A stretch of 64,000 nucleotides of DNA, taken from Lineus longissimus (lineage: Eukaryota; Nemertea; Pilidiophora; Heteronemertea; Lineidae). The DNA lies in NCBI RefSeq assembly GCF_910592395.1, contig NC_088317.1, positions 5,892,001 to 5,956,000 of the forward strand, read 5' to 3'. The notes below the pieces were generated by a model that had not been told where the DNA came from, did not search any database, and saw only the letters and a program-made list of their open reading frames with translations. The translations under genes and the position numbers were made by a program. Shown here in pieces: positions 1-12,290 of this stretch (positions are counted from its first letter, which is position 1; the number at the start of each line of letters is the position of its first letter).

Positions 1-850
1 GACGATATGAATGTTACTTTCAATAGCTAATGCTATTGCAATGAATGGAATGGAGTTGCAGGGAGAAAGAACACGCGTTATGAGTCGTACCATGAGGGAA
101 CAAACACTTGAATTGAGGGAATTTGCTATCAGCTCAATATTGGGATCAATGCGTAGGCAAAAATGCATTCGGAGATATTTAGTACGGTGTGTACTAGTGA
201 ATTGTTGGAAAGGTGATTAGAGGGGTCCTTATGATAGTTTACGACAAATCAAATTGCAACAGATTTCAACTGTTGTAAAGTAAGCGCTATTTGCAGTTAA
301 AGTGATACTATAATGTGATTTACAACTTTGCGGAAATACGTCCGTTTTCAATTGTTGATCACAAATGTAAAGCTCAAATTTTCCATTTTTGATTAGATTT
401 ATTATAAAATCGCTGAATGTAAACCACCGCGACCGCGAAAATGTTCATGTTGTGACGTCATCAACGAAAACGGCATCGAAGCAAGCCGTCCGGGCGGGAT
501 TTAACAATCAATTTCTAGAAAATGTGCATTTCTATTCGAAAACCTTACCGATTTATGAGAAAGTGACGTAGTCATTTGTCAAAAACAGCTAAAACATTAT
601 ATGGTGAAATTTGACACGAGTTACCCTTTTTAAGAAAAAAAATCATACAAAAATCTAAATCGAATTTGAAATCGGAACAGTATTTTTTTTCAGATGGTGC
701 CCAAGGGGCCGTCGTAACCGAACGAGACATAACCAGACATATTGACCTTTTTGCTGCAATCATATATTTTACTGCTCACTTATTCATCATTCCTCCTTAC
801 ATCTAAAGAGAGGATTTAAATTTATCTGTATAAAAATAATATTGTAATAT
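1..850. other. Intergenic, nothing recognised
   Basis: No coding region, RNA gene or clear repeat is visible in this stretch. The short open frames here have no recognisable domain and no splice context. Confidence 0.5.
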
Positions 851-854
851 AATA

Positions 855-1790
855 TTGTAGTGCTTATATAGCGCTTCTCAGAACGATTGCTGTTAAAGCG
901 CTACTCCCCATAAAACTTCCTGAATACCCAAGTCTTTTACCCATTTTTGAATGCTGCAGTGGACTCCTGGAAAGTTATGTTTTGTGGCAGCTCATTCCAC
1001 AAGCGTGCAGCACCGACAGAGAAACACCTGTCACCATAGGCGGTTTGGTGCGCTTTACATGCAGTTTGTTACTGCTTGTGGAACGAGTCAGCCTTGGACC
1101 AGATCGAAACTTAACTAGCTCATTGAGGTACACAATAGCTCTTCCCTGCACTACCTTGTGTATTGTGGTGAGCAGTTTGTATTCAATACGCATTTTGACT
1201 GGGAGCCAATGCAGAGAGTGCAGAACCGGCGAGATGTGGTCACGTTTGCGTGTTCGTGAGATAACTCTAGCAGCAGCATGCTGCACCCTCTGCAGTGGGG
1301 CTACAGATTTTTTAGGAAGGGCATAGAGCAGGGCGTTGTTATAATCCAGTTTAGAGATGACGAGTGCCTGAAACAATTTCTTGGTGCTATCCACATCAAG
1401 ATATTTGCGGATACGGCCAATGCTGTGCAGGTTGGCGAAGGCACTTTGACACACCTTCTTCACATGGACTGACATGGTCATGTGGTTGTCGAACCAAGCA
1501 CCAAGATCCCGCACAGCATCGACGTTTGGCAATATCTCACCATCCACCTTGATATGAGTGATGGATGGTGATTTTCTGGCAGAGGAGACAGACATGAATT
1601 CAGTTTTGGAGCCATTGAAACACAGGTTGTTTTCAATAAGCCAATTCCCTATGCTTTGAATGCAATGTTCAATGCTGTCAACAGCGCACTTCCCTTGTGC
1701 CAAGTCACCGCTTGGAAAAATACCAAGAAGCTGATTGTCATCAGCAAACATTTCGTAGGAATGAACTGCACTGAATCCCATCACCTCCCC
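855..1790 (-). mobile_element. CR1/L2-like LINE 3' remnant (reverse transcriptase C-terminus)
   Basis: The minus strand encodes the C-terminal part of a non-LTR reverse transcriptase. It begins at a palm-like FADD (the YADD catalytic box) followed by NQLL, then the thumb and connection region with the typical LGAWFD, SKLDYNNALL, LQRVQHAAARVI and LHWLPV segments. Near 1,010 the frame shifts by one base; in the other frame the family ending with ARLWNELP continues to about 910, so the copy is dead. The low-coordinate end carries a TATAGCGC-type 3' tail near 860-900. The 5' part (endonuclease and fingers) is absent, as expected for a 5'-truncated LINE insertion. Confidence 0.85.
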
Positions 1791-4330
1791 CCAGTGGTAG
1801 CATGAATACGGATGTATACGGATGAATTTAAATCTTCTTCAGATGTAAGTAGGAATTTTCGCCCGTGAAGGAATTCCGCGCCGAAAACCAACGTGATGTA
1901 ACAGCCAACACCACCAGATCTTGTTGAGTAGTCCGGGGAAAGAAAGTTCGCATATTCTATTGTACGGTCGCATAGTCAAAGACGATGGTCTCTCTTACCA
2001 TAACAATCATGGAACCTTGGAAAGACTCACTACTATCGCCCAATGAGTCTAAATTTACTATCACACTGGATCGTGAAAACCAATGGCCATCGTTGAACCT
2101 TACTTGAACTCAACTTTGTCTAACCTGCAGGTATTTTATCATACATACAGCATCGGATATCGCAGTTGCTTTTTATCAATCTTGGCTTGAGTTTTAAGTG
2201 CTTTTCAACTCTTCCAGATAACTGTTCTGGTAACCTGGTGCACACAAATGTGGAAGCTTACAAGGGTGAATGTGTGCTTGATCATGCCACAGAGGTCTTT
2301 AAAGGTGACCTGAAATGCTTGTATCAAAGTTTTAACTTGGGGTATGAATGATAGAGCATAACATAAGAAACGCGAGTGGAAAACCGCATAAAAATCAGAC
2401 AGCTCATCTTGAAGGTAATGATAAATAAAAAAACAACCGATCCTCATCACCGGCTCAGCACTCGATGATTTTCTACGGCCTGCGGTCTCGAGCTTTCATG
2501 CCGAAAAAATCAACTCGTGCTGTTCCCGCGACTAGGACCGGTCACGAAGTCGGGTTTTTTATTATATTAGTTCGTTTGCCGCACATAATGAAATCATAAT
2601 CGCAGGTCTCAGGGACAAAAATCGCTCGTTTGCGTGGCCCTTTACCTATGTGTGCTCCTAGTTTCAAAACTGTAAATTCCGATACCAAGGTTGTTGGTAA
2701 TTAGGAGTCTTCTGACTTGATACACCTGTGAATTACCTGGTAGAATATATGTAATGTGGGTAGAAGGTGAAAATTGGCATTCGTGAAACGATAGGCAAGT
2801 TGGTTATATCGTTCATCAAAATTTCTGGAGATTGAAGAGCGTTTGTTTATTTCATATGATCGGATCGGTCGATCATTTTTTGTACTTTGATTTAGTTTCG
2901 TAGAGGATGTATTAGCGAGTGATGGTATAAAGAGTTGCTCAGCTTTACAACTGTATGTATCACTAACATAACTATAAGGTAAGTCGTGGCATTTCCTTGT
3001 AATGGATCATGTTTGCTGATACATGTCGTCTAACACATGAAGTTGCTGCCAAAACAAATGTGCACCCAGGTAGGCCTACATGTAGAAGTTTTTCAATGAA
3101 GTGAAAAACTATGTGACAAACGTCACAGAAGCATTTCTGAAAAGCCTCTGCATTTTTGTGTTGTGTGAGCTGAAAGACTCTTAAAGAGGATTGCGCACGA
3201 CCAGCGATTCGGCCTACCTTTTCTCGGGCGGTGAAAATGTACCTTACCTTTTCCTGTTTAAAAATCCGGCGAAGATATGTAAGCTAAATTCGGCCTGATG
3301 AACATATGGACAAAAGGGCCCGCAATATTAAGGTTCCATTCAAAAACTCGGGTATGACTTAATGATGCGACAATTGCGAGGAGAGAATGCCTCCCTTCGA
3401 GACCCCATAAGCAATCGTAATAGAATTTTGAAAGTGTTACCAATGACGTTTTTCAAGATGAGGAAAGGGGACTTCAGAGTTGATGAATTACTTCGAGCTT
3501 GCTAATCGCCGCGCAGACTTTGGAAACTGATTATTCTGTAAGTTCCGAGTTTCTCCTCTCTGGCTTCTATTGATTGATGGTTGTAACTGAGATCTAGGTT
3601 CGAAATGTGCAACCAATTGTGTACACCATCTATGAGGCAGGTAGTCTTTTCAATCTTGGAAATGTCAGAAAAAATCTAAGAAAGCTTCGAAGTGAGGATA
3701 AATATGTGAGGTTAGATTAAACTCACCTGCACCTGATTGAATGAAAAATATTTATGCTGCGAGGCCGCAATGAAATTTACCTCAGTGAGTTTCGTGTCTC
3801 AAATTATTAGGGCGAAAAAATATTAAATTCTGCAGTTAAGAACGCTTAATATCTGTTAAGAATGTAAGTTGGATAAGAAATTCTGTACAATGCTGTAGTA
3901 AAAATACAGAACTGGAACTATTGAATCATAATTCATTTTCAATGTAGTGAAATCCTAAGCAAAATAAAAAACATAAAAAACACTGGAACAGTTCTGAAGT
4001 TAGTGATAACAGTGTATGTATGGTGATCGCGTACTGCAACTGCGGTATCAAGAGACAGCCAGCAGCCGCAACCAGAATCTTTCAATCATTAAACTAGACA
4101 TTACTGTGAGGCCGCGGTCTATTATCAAAGACATCAGTTGGTATTGATTCCAATTGATTCCAATTGACTCATTGTTTTCTGATCAGACGAATGGCCACTT
4201 GTATAGTCTGATCCTTTACCCCACTTTGGTATGTGCTATTAATGGTAGAGAGATTTTCAGAAATATTCCATTTGGGCGGTTCTACACAAACTACTGGACC
4301 GACTTCTCCAGAGTTTGGTTTTTAGCTCAC
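1791..4330. other. Intergenic, no gene recognised
   Basis: I see no supported coding exon here. The short open frames between 2,166 and 3,443 lack domains and lie on both strands. The block around 4,154-4,330 leads into the simple repeat that follows. Confidence 0.5.
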
Positions 4331-4374
4331 CTCTTAGCAGAGGTGAGCTTATCCCATACCGTGGCGTCCGTCGT

Positions 4375-4475
<101 letters not shown>

Positions 4476-4491
4476 CGTCGTCCGTTAGCAG

Positions 4492-5394
4492 GGCACGTTT
4501 CGTAACTGTTAGAGCTATTGAGTTGAAACTTGTTACACATGTACCCTTATGTAATGACACCTTGGAGACCAAGTTTCGGTCCGATTTGTTTCATGGTTTG
4601 GCCACCAGGGGGCCAAACGTTAAAAGTGAAAATATGCAATATCTCCCTTAATAGTAGTCGGGAAATTTTGAAAAAAATATGGTAGGTACTTCTAGCAAAG
4701 GTGCATCATATATCCTCCGGGTTTTTGATTTGACCTCCTTTTCAAGGTCACAGAGGTCAAATGGTGTAAATTGGCCGTTAGGATGTAACGATGGCACGTT
4801 TCTAAACTGCAATGAGTATTGATACCAAATTTGATACACATTTACCCCTTAGTCAGGTGATCTCAGGGACCGAAGTTTGGTCCAATATGATTCACCACTT
4901 GACCACCAGGGGGCAAAATCCAAAAACCTTCAAAATGTGATAATTCCTTAACTTCTTGCCCGATTGCCACCAATTTGATATCATGGGTACATCTAACCAC
5001 CATACAGTATATGTCACACAGGTTTTTAATTTGACCTTCTTGTCAAGGTCACAGAGGTCAAATGCCGTAAATTCGCCGTCAGGCCGTAACTATGGCACGT
5101 TTCTTAACTGCAATGACTATTGATCACAAATTAAGTACACATGTACCCCTTGGTCAGGTGATCTCAGGTACCGAAGTTTGGTGCGATCTGATTTGCCGTT
5201 TGGCCTCCAGGGAGGGGGCCAAATCCTAAATTCTTCAAAATGCCATTATTCCTAATAATGACTTGCCCGATTGGCACCAATTTTATATCATAGGTACATC
5301 TAATTCTAACAACCATTCAATGTGTCACCCGGGTCTTCTTTGATTTGACCTACTTTTCAAGGTCACAGAGGTCGAATGTACTGTAAATTGGCCA
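4492..5394. repeat. Three tandem copies of a 301-bp unit
   Basis: Copies begin at GGCACGTTT at 4492, 4793 and 5094, giving two exact 301-bp spacings. Each contains ACCAGGGGGC-like text and a TTTGACCT...AAGGTCACAGAGGTC block. The block holds two AGGTCA half-sites separated by CAG, a DR3 arrangement like that bound by some nuclear receptors (4745-4759, 5046-5060, 5360-5374; the last half-site in copy 3 ends in G), plus an inverted TGACCT upstream. Whether a receptor binds is unknown. The copies have diverged by point changes and small indels, so the array is not young. Confidence 0.85.
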
Positions 5395-5953
5395 TTTTGG
5401 GGAAATTGTAATTGCTTGGACCTACATCAAACCTAACACTACATGACACAATACCATGCTCTTTATCCATCTTTCCTCCACATGAGGTGAGCACAATGGC
5501 CCTGGCCATTTTTCTTATATCCGTGTACATTGACACAGTGCATTGATTTAGCCCAGCTGACGAAAGCCAGCAGAGCTGGTTAAATAAATAATCGGAATGA
5601 CGTGCGTCAACATATGGGTGCACGTTTTGTAACCGTAAGACCAAAAGGCACTTCAAATCTGGCCATGAGGAAGAACAGCCAAGGAAATGACCCAGACAGA
5701 AAATTTAGCGCGGTTCGAATTAAATGGCACGTTTCCTATGTCATACACTTTACAGCAGCACTAAGATACGAGTACTTATCTCGAAATCTATCTTTTTTTC
5801 AGCCCAAAAAGCCCCTTGACTTTGCGACCATCAGCTCTGATCTATTCTGTTAGTTTTCTTACAGGGAGGGAACGCATTTTGAAACTTCGTTTTTAAGTTC
5901 CCACTCACCAGTACAAACAAAAACTTACTTTCGTTCATCCTCTGTCTTTTCAG

Positions 5954-7977
5954 GTGATGCAACAGCCGATCTAACCATGAGTGCTTGCGGCATCCGGCGC
6001 TCTTGGTGCCGCCGATCAAGGCAAAGGTTTTTTATGCTCGTATCTGCCAGCGCTGCCATCATGTTCGTCTACATGTTACTTCTCCACAACAAGGAGCTCA
6101 TCGCTCAGAGCAGCCTTCCGGACGTGCTACTCGGGAGGAACAAGCAACAGGTCTCCACAAAGGAGTACCCGGAGGACGAGGACGAGGAACCCTTCCAGTA
6201 TCCACCGGAAAAACAAGCCTGCGTACAACCTAAACTCGAGTTATACCCAAACAAAGAGTTCGTAAAATTCTTCTCCGACACTCCAAAACCGAGTTGTGGG
6301 GTTGATGAGAATTGGATTGTCATTGAAAACGGCACATTCAGAATGCGACAAACGGCCAAAGATAAGCACGGCCACATCACGTGTGACTATTTGCCTATTT
6401 TACGCGGAAAAGATGACTTCACGTACAACAATGGCGACAGGATACGCGCCATACAGGACGGGTGGAAGGTCACTTCTGATGTCTCGAAGATTTCGTGTTT
6501 CTCCGACAAAGGGCGTTATGAAAATTACCACGCTGCAGTCCCGTATGTCGCTGAACTCCAACAGCGGTCACGTTATTATAAACTGCCAATAGATGCAACT
6601 GGATTAGACGTTCTTATGTTTGGTTTTGACTCAGTTTCACGGTTAACCTGGATACGGAAGTTACCTAAGACTTACGCCTACATGATAAATGTGCTTAAAT
6701 GTGTGGTTTTGGAGGGTTATAACATTGTGGGAGATGGGACACCGCAGGCTTTGCTGCCCATCCTGACGGGGAAAACTGAGCCCGAATTACCGGAGGCCCG
6801 CAGGGGGCATCCGGGGGCCACGACGGTTGATGGACACCCGTGGATATGGAAAGAATTTAAAGAGGCGGGTTATGTCACACAGTGGACTGAAGATGGTGCT
6901 TCGTATGGGACGTTCCACTACCGAATGTTAGGTTTCAAAGAGTCACCAGTCGACCACTATATCAGGCATTTTCAACTAGAAATTGAGAAACATCGCTGGC
7001 AAAATAAACCCTACTGTCTCGGCTCAGATTTACGACACAATGTTATGTTTAACTGGGTTACTGAATTCTTTAAAGTTTATAAACATGGGAGGAAATTTTC
7101 ATTTACTTTCCATAGCGAGTGCAGTCACGATAGTAACAACCCACTCTCCATGGTCGATGAGGATTTCAAGCGCTGGCTGGAGTATCTTTACATAAATGGC
7201 TTCCTCAATAACACTTTACTGATACTGATGAGTGATCACGGCGCACGCTTCCAGAATTTGAGAGAAACTGTTCAAGGCAAACAAGAGGAACGGAATCCAT
7301 TTTTCTCTTTTCGTCTTCCAACTTGGTTTAAGGAAAAATATCCACGAGCTTTCAATAATCTACGCATTAACTCTAAACGCTTGACTACCCCTTTTGATAT
7401 CCATGCAACATTCCGCGATGTTTTGAATTTCCGAAGCCCGTTACGCGGCAACGTGTCAGAACGAGGCATCAGCCTCTTTTCCGAGATTCCCGCGTCACGG
7501 TCATGTGACCATGCAAAGATCGAACCCCATTGGTGCAACTGTTTAAACTGGAAATCTATCAGCGAGGACTCGTCGACCGTTAAAAAGGCTGCGAAAGCAT
7601 TTCTAGACTTAGTAAACTCTTTGACCGAACGGGTAAGAGAAAATTGCCATTTGTTAGAAATTGATAACATTACGGAAAGCGTTGCTTATTCTCCTGGAAG
7701 CTCGTTGTTGAAGTTCAAAGCGAGTTCAGACCATGACGGAAGAGTGCCTGACTTGTCCAGTAAGACCAAATCTGACGTCTCTTTATACCAATTGACGATT
7801 CACACCAAACCTGGCGGCGGCCATTTCGAAGCAACTGTGAAGCATGATCTGAATAAGAACATTTTTACTCTGAGCACTGGGGAAGTCAGCAGGATTAATA
7901 AATACGGTGATGCCCCGGCTTGTATAGCCAGCCAGCTTCCACACCTGAGACAATTTTGTGTCTGTAAGAGTAGATAG
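5954..7977 (+). CDS. DUF229 (alkaline-phosphatase superfamily) type II membrane protein, copy 1
   Basis: The 666-residue protein starts at ATG 5977 in an exon that opens after TTTTCAG at 5953. A basic N-terminus is followed by a membrane anchor (residues about 18-37, FFMLVSASAAIMFVYMLLLH) and an acidic stalk near 62-70, then a lumenal DUF229 (Pfam PF02995) domain. Superfamily landmarks are D218 in FGFDSVSR, T255 in GDGTP (candidate nucleophile), H384-D385 in SHDSNN, D420-H421 in SDHG, and a C-terminal PGGGHFE His. About a dozen Cys and several N-glycosylation sequons fit a secretory-pathway protein. The substrate is not known. The frame stays open from the acceptor to the ATG, so an upstream coding exon is possible. 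It is collinear throughout with the gene at 16192-18101, a local duplication. Confidence 0.9.
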
Positions 7978-8039
7978 CAAAAAACAGATATTAGATAATT
8001 GTCCTTACATTCCTCCAGTTATATGTTCCCAGAGAAAAA

Positions 8040-8705
8040 AGAATAAGTCTCACCAACTCACTAAAGCTGATCGGTCAAATATACATTCGCGATTAAGGCG
8101 AGAATACTCTCGAGAATGTTCGTGGTGTGCAAATTCATCACATGCCCTGAGCAATTTTCTGAGACCATATTTGGTTGGAGATATTAAAACACTATTGTCA
8201 GTATATCCCAGTGCTCCCATAAATGACCTATCTAGCAGCCAAACCAGATTCCTTCAGACAATGTAACAGTTCGTCTGTATAAATACAGAACAGAATAGGT
8301 GACAGGACACCTCCTTGTTTTATACCATTTTTAACATCGACAGCGCTGCTGAGTGACTCGTTCCATTTAACCTGCTGATTGCTGATTTGTGTACAATATG
8401 GCAAGAAACTTGGCAATTAGGGGGAAGCACCCCATCTTGATTAGGAGTTTGAATAACCTAACATATTGGACTCTGTCAAATGCCTTAGAGGCGTCAAGTA
8501 ATGTGGCATATACAGGAGAGCCACGCCTGTTATAATATTTTATAATTTCCTTCATAACGAAGGTGCATTGTGCTGTAGAATTTTTCTTCTTAAGACCAAA
8601 TTGAAGGTCGGATAATTTGAATTCATCTTCATTTTTTTCCATAAGAACATGGTCAAATACCTTACTCAGTACATGTATATTGCTGAGTGTTATAGCCCTA
8701 TAATT
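8040..8705 (-). mobile_element. LINE reverse transcriptase, 3' segment (decayed)
   Basis: Minus-strand RT text in order: the SKVFD and LQFGLKKKNST region, LDASKAFDRV (first catalytic Asp), GIKQGGVLSP, FCIYTDELL, then GCxIG. The YADD box near 8,190 has decayed to GYTDN, and a post-palm PTKYGLRKLL segment follows down to about 8,100. Stops and frameshifts are present after ESGL. The upstream part of the same RT continues at 9956, because a foldback-like element is inserted at 8706-9955. The LINE ends about 60 bp beyond the stop of the first DUF229 gene. Confidence 0.85.
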
Positions 8706-9955
8706 GGTGTATTCCTGTTTCGCCTATTCCTGTTCCGCCTATTCCTGTTTCGCCTAATTCCTTATTCGCCTATTCCTGATTCGCCTAATTCCTGTTTCGC
8801 CTATTCCTGTTTCGCCTATTCAAATGTATTGCTAACCTCCCCACAGACGTAGGAATATGAACCGTCCCTTACTATAGTGTAAAAGGCTATCATTAAGAAT
8901 AAAGTCTGAAATAATGGATTTAGCGACATGTCAATTATTTCAGTATTATTCGGAATAACTTTGGAAAATTATACATAGCTTACATAGGCTTATGTTTTAG
9001 CTTATTTTATAAGGCAAGAAGTAAAATAGTAAGAAAGTGTCGAAACTCTGGGGGGTTTCTACTTCGGGAAAGAGGAGCGGTAAAAATCATCAAGTGACTC
9101 GGTTGGTTTCTATTATAACACCGAACTTTATTTGATCTCTCACTACCGTCATCTCATCGTACACAGAATATAATTTACAGCCCCTTATGGTGGACACATG
9201 TTTTGGAGTCTTTCTCAGCCCGGAGAGGTCATCGTGTCGAGCGAAAGAATAATTAAACTTGATACTACGCCAAGTGTTTCTGTGCCTTTGAAGTCTGTTG
9301 AATTAACGACAGAAAGTTTTACCCTTTCATTAGATTTGAGAAAGGTTTCTTAGGCCTGCATTTTATATTGTGGATTCTCTTTCTTTTGTCTTAGTCAGCA
9401 ACTGGCTTCTAAATAGAAAGAATACCTATAGCTATATTGTTCTTTATTATGACATGGGTTTTACAGCTGATTTTGATCAACTAATTATGAGAATGTACAG
9501 TATTATGTATTTTTATCAAAAACTCATGAATTCCTGTTTTTATAAAATAAACGACTGCTTTACTCTACTTAATCTATTAGTTTTTACTGTGTGTCAGTAT
9601 GGTCATATGGTCAAATAAGTCCCGGACTGTCCCCGCTTTCAAGGTGACTCTTTCAAAACGGTCAAAATGGCATGGTTTGTTAACAAAGTTGATGGCATTT
9701 GATTAGTCAAATTGTCATCACATCGTTAACATCATCCAATTGTCCCTTCACATTTTCCCCATAAAATGGCCATGCATCCCTAAGGTTCCCCGTGGGAGAG
9801 TCGATTTATTGTAGGGGTACTGGAAAGTTGGCGAAACAGGAAGTAGGCGAAACAGGAATAGGCGAAACAGGAAATAGGCGAAACAGGAAAAAGGCCAAAC
9901 AGGAATAGGCGAAACAGGAATTTTGCGAAACAGGAATAGGCGAAACAGGTATAAA
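8706..9955. mobile_element. Foldback-like element A, arms made of a 15-bp monomer, inserted in a LINE
   Basis: About 1,250 bp. The left arm (8710-8822) is a tandem array of CCTATTCCTGTTTCG-type monomers and the right arm (about 9830-9950) is the same monomer in inverse orientation (GGCGAAACAGGAATA). The ten bases CCCTATAATT occur on both sides (8696-8705 and 9956-9965). Taking out the element plus one copy joins the RT frame across NYRAITLSN, which shows it is an insertion with a 10-bp target duplication. The centre is A+T-rich with no recognisable transposase, so it is non-autonomous. Its termini match only weakly (GTGTATTCCTG against TTTATACCTG). Confidence 0.85.
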
Positions 9956-10181
9956 CCCTATAATTATCAGAGTCACTTAATGACTTTCTTTTGTTTTTAG
10001 GAATAGGTATGATTATGGACTTTCGAAACGCTTCCGGGATGTATGAATGGGAAAACATCAGTGCGAAGAGAGTGGCTAACTTTTCGTCAAGATTAATTGT
10101 CAGTACCATGTATAAGGTGGTCTGAGAAAAGCCTCTGTTAACCTTCATGTTTCCCTTTATTTAATTACGAATGGCACCTCG
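9956..10181 (-). mobile_element. LINE reverse transcriptase, N-terminal segment (same element as 8040-8705)
   Basis: The minus strand encodes LATLFALMFSHSYIPEAFRKSIIIPIPKN and SDSDNYR, the start of the RT fingers. FSDHLIHGTD is readable in another frame just upstream, so there is at least one frameshift. It is bounded by element A on the low side and element B on the high side. Confidence 0.85.
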
Positions 10182-11857
10182 TATGGCAAGCGGAGTGTCC
10201 AGTTATAAAATAAACCTAGATTTATTCAAAAAACCTGGTTTTTTACCTAATAAACTAAGTTTATTTGGAAAAAATATAGGTTTTTTTAAAACAACCTTGT
10301 TTATTAGCTAATAAACCGAGTTTCTTTAATAAAACCAAGTTTTTTTACTTTCTTTCCTAATAAAGTAGGTTTTTTAACAGAAACTAACATTTTATGCTAA
10401 AAAACCTGGTTTTTTACCACATAATCGTATAAAATGTAAGTTTCTGTACAGAAATGTCCATTTATTCAATAAAACAAGGTTTATTACCAAAACAACCAAG
10501 TTTATTTAAAAAACTAAGTTTATTACTAATAAACCTAGTTTTTTTTAAAAACCTGGTTTATTAGAAAACTTACATTTTTAAACCTCGATCCTACCTACAT
10601 TGAGTTATCTGGGATGAGGTTAGGGCCTCACTAACTAGTTTACAGAGTGCAGTGCAGTGCAGCATTAGTACCACGTGGTGCCGAGGTTGCCCATCCTCGT
10701 CCCGATAATATCGCAGATTTGTGTACATGGGGCGAGGTAGAAAATACAAGTTTCTCGATAGAAAGTAGGTTTTTGCACGCCGTTTGTCCAGTTATTCAAA
10801 ACAACCTACATTTTTACAATAAAACCAGGTTTTATTGCAAAAAAGTAAGTTGTTTTGTATAAAACCAAGTTTTTTACGTAAAAAGGTAGGTTTATTGGCC
10901 ATTTGTCCAGTTATTGTTTAAGGAATTAATACCGAGCTGGCGGTCATTGGTTGTATAATCAAGACCGCTCGGGTAGACCGAAAATGTAGTCCAAAACCCG
11001 AGGCGCTTCGCCGAGGGTTTTGGACGTAATTTGAGGTCTACCCGAGCGGTCTTGATTATACAACTAATGACCGACAGCGAGGTATTAATTTCTATTCTAA
11101 AAGGTTTCAAAATTAAACAAATTAAATACGATTTGAAAGGTATATATGTTCCGTTTTCGTCAAAGAATGATCCAGCCTGGTGTCCGGAACTCCGCCATAT
11201 TGTTGCTTGTGAAGATGACGTCACGCAGCAAGGGAATTCTCAGTCTGCTAGCTCGATTTCTACCATTTCCTCGTCTTTGACCTCTTCTGAATCCTGACTG
11301 ACGACCTCGAAAGAGTCCTCGGGTATCCTCCCTACTTCACAAATCCCAATATCGGGGAATACTTCAAAATCTCGTGTTCTTGACATTGTTTTGTGGGGCT
11401 GAGTCGTTGCTTCTTGGTGAAAATAATTCGTCTGCTAAAATTCAGAATTTTATACCTACCCAGGCGGTCATTGGTTACGATACCAAGACCGCTCCGATCA
11501 AAACGAGGCGTAATGTATTTTGTATTAGAAACAATGATATACTGTGACTAAGGCCTTTTAGAATAATAAACCAAGATTCTTTGCTATAAAACTAAGTTTA
11601 TTACCACTGGATGAAAAACTTATATTTTAGGGAATAAAACCAAGTTTATTTGTTAAACTTGACATTTGTGGATAGAAACAAGGTTTATTAGGTAAAAAAC
11701 TTGGTTTTATTAAAGAAACTCGGTTTATTAGCTAATAAACAAGGTTGTTTTAAAAAAACCTATATTTTTTCCAAATAAACTTAGTTTATTAGGTAAAAAA
11801 CCAGGTTTTTGGAATAAATCTAGGTTTTTTTAATTACTGGACACTCCGCTTGCCATA
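10182..11857. mobile_element. Foldback-like element B, arms made of AAACC-GGTTT repeats, TATGG ends, 6-bp duplication
   Basis: About 1,676 bp. The ends are inverted repeats beginning TATGGCAAGCGGAGTGTCC. Each is followed by several hundred bp of imperfect A+T-rich motifs such as AATAAACCTAGTTT and AAAACCTGGTTT, inverted in the other arm. ACCTCG flanks both ends (10176-10181 and 11858-11863). Removal of the element and one ACCTCG restores the pre-RT reading SAEEVRGAI in the interrupted LINE. No transposase is visible. A separate long palindrome and an unrelated 0.6-kb block sit in the middle (about 10,920-11,530), possibly a further insertion. Confidence 0.85.
10924..11090. repeat. Long palindrome inside element B
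   Basis: AATACCGAGCTGGCGGTCAT at the left and its near-perfect complement at the right (ATGACCGACAGCGAGGTATT) bound arms of about 55 bp around a small loop containing a second CGAGGCGCTTCGCCG hairpin. A further partial copy of the arm (GGCGGTCATTGGTT...CAAGACCGCTC) lies at about 11,463-11,500 in direct orientation. Confidence 0.8.
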
Positions 11858-12290
11858 ACCTCGCACTTCCTCCGCAGATATGACATGGTCTCTGCATTAA
11901 CATTTATCTTCACAACATACCTGAGCAATCTTACCATCCAACTCATTAATCATATCCCTCATTTGGTTTTCGTCATAACCAACAGATGAGTATAATTGCT
12001 CATACGTATCCGCGAATTTTTCTGCTATCGATGGGGCGTCACTGGCCTCGTCTATTTTGTCTACTTGACTAGGTTTACTACCTGCTCGTTTTTTAACCAT
12101 TTTCCAAACATCACCATCATTTTTGTCAATGCAGGCCATTGCTAGATTATTGCTCTCTGCAATATTATTTTGTTTTTTTATAGACTTTACAGCATGGTGG
12201 TATCTTGTCCGTGTAGTTCTCCTAATGTCTGCGATTAATCCCAGACGCGGAGGCCCATTTGCCTTCCACATATTATGCCAAAACATTGCT
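11858..12290 (-). mobile_element. LINE pre-RT segment (same LINE as 8040-8705)
   Basis: Minus-strand protein starting FWHNMWKANGPPRLGLIADIRRTTRTRYHHAVK, the linker that lies between endonuclease and RT in many non-LTR elements, ending near SAEEVRGAI at the junction with element B. The frame breaks near 11,897. No endonuclease domain could be recognised beyond about 12,290, although weak coding-like text continues to about 12,640. Confidence 0.75.
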
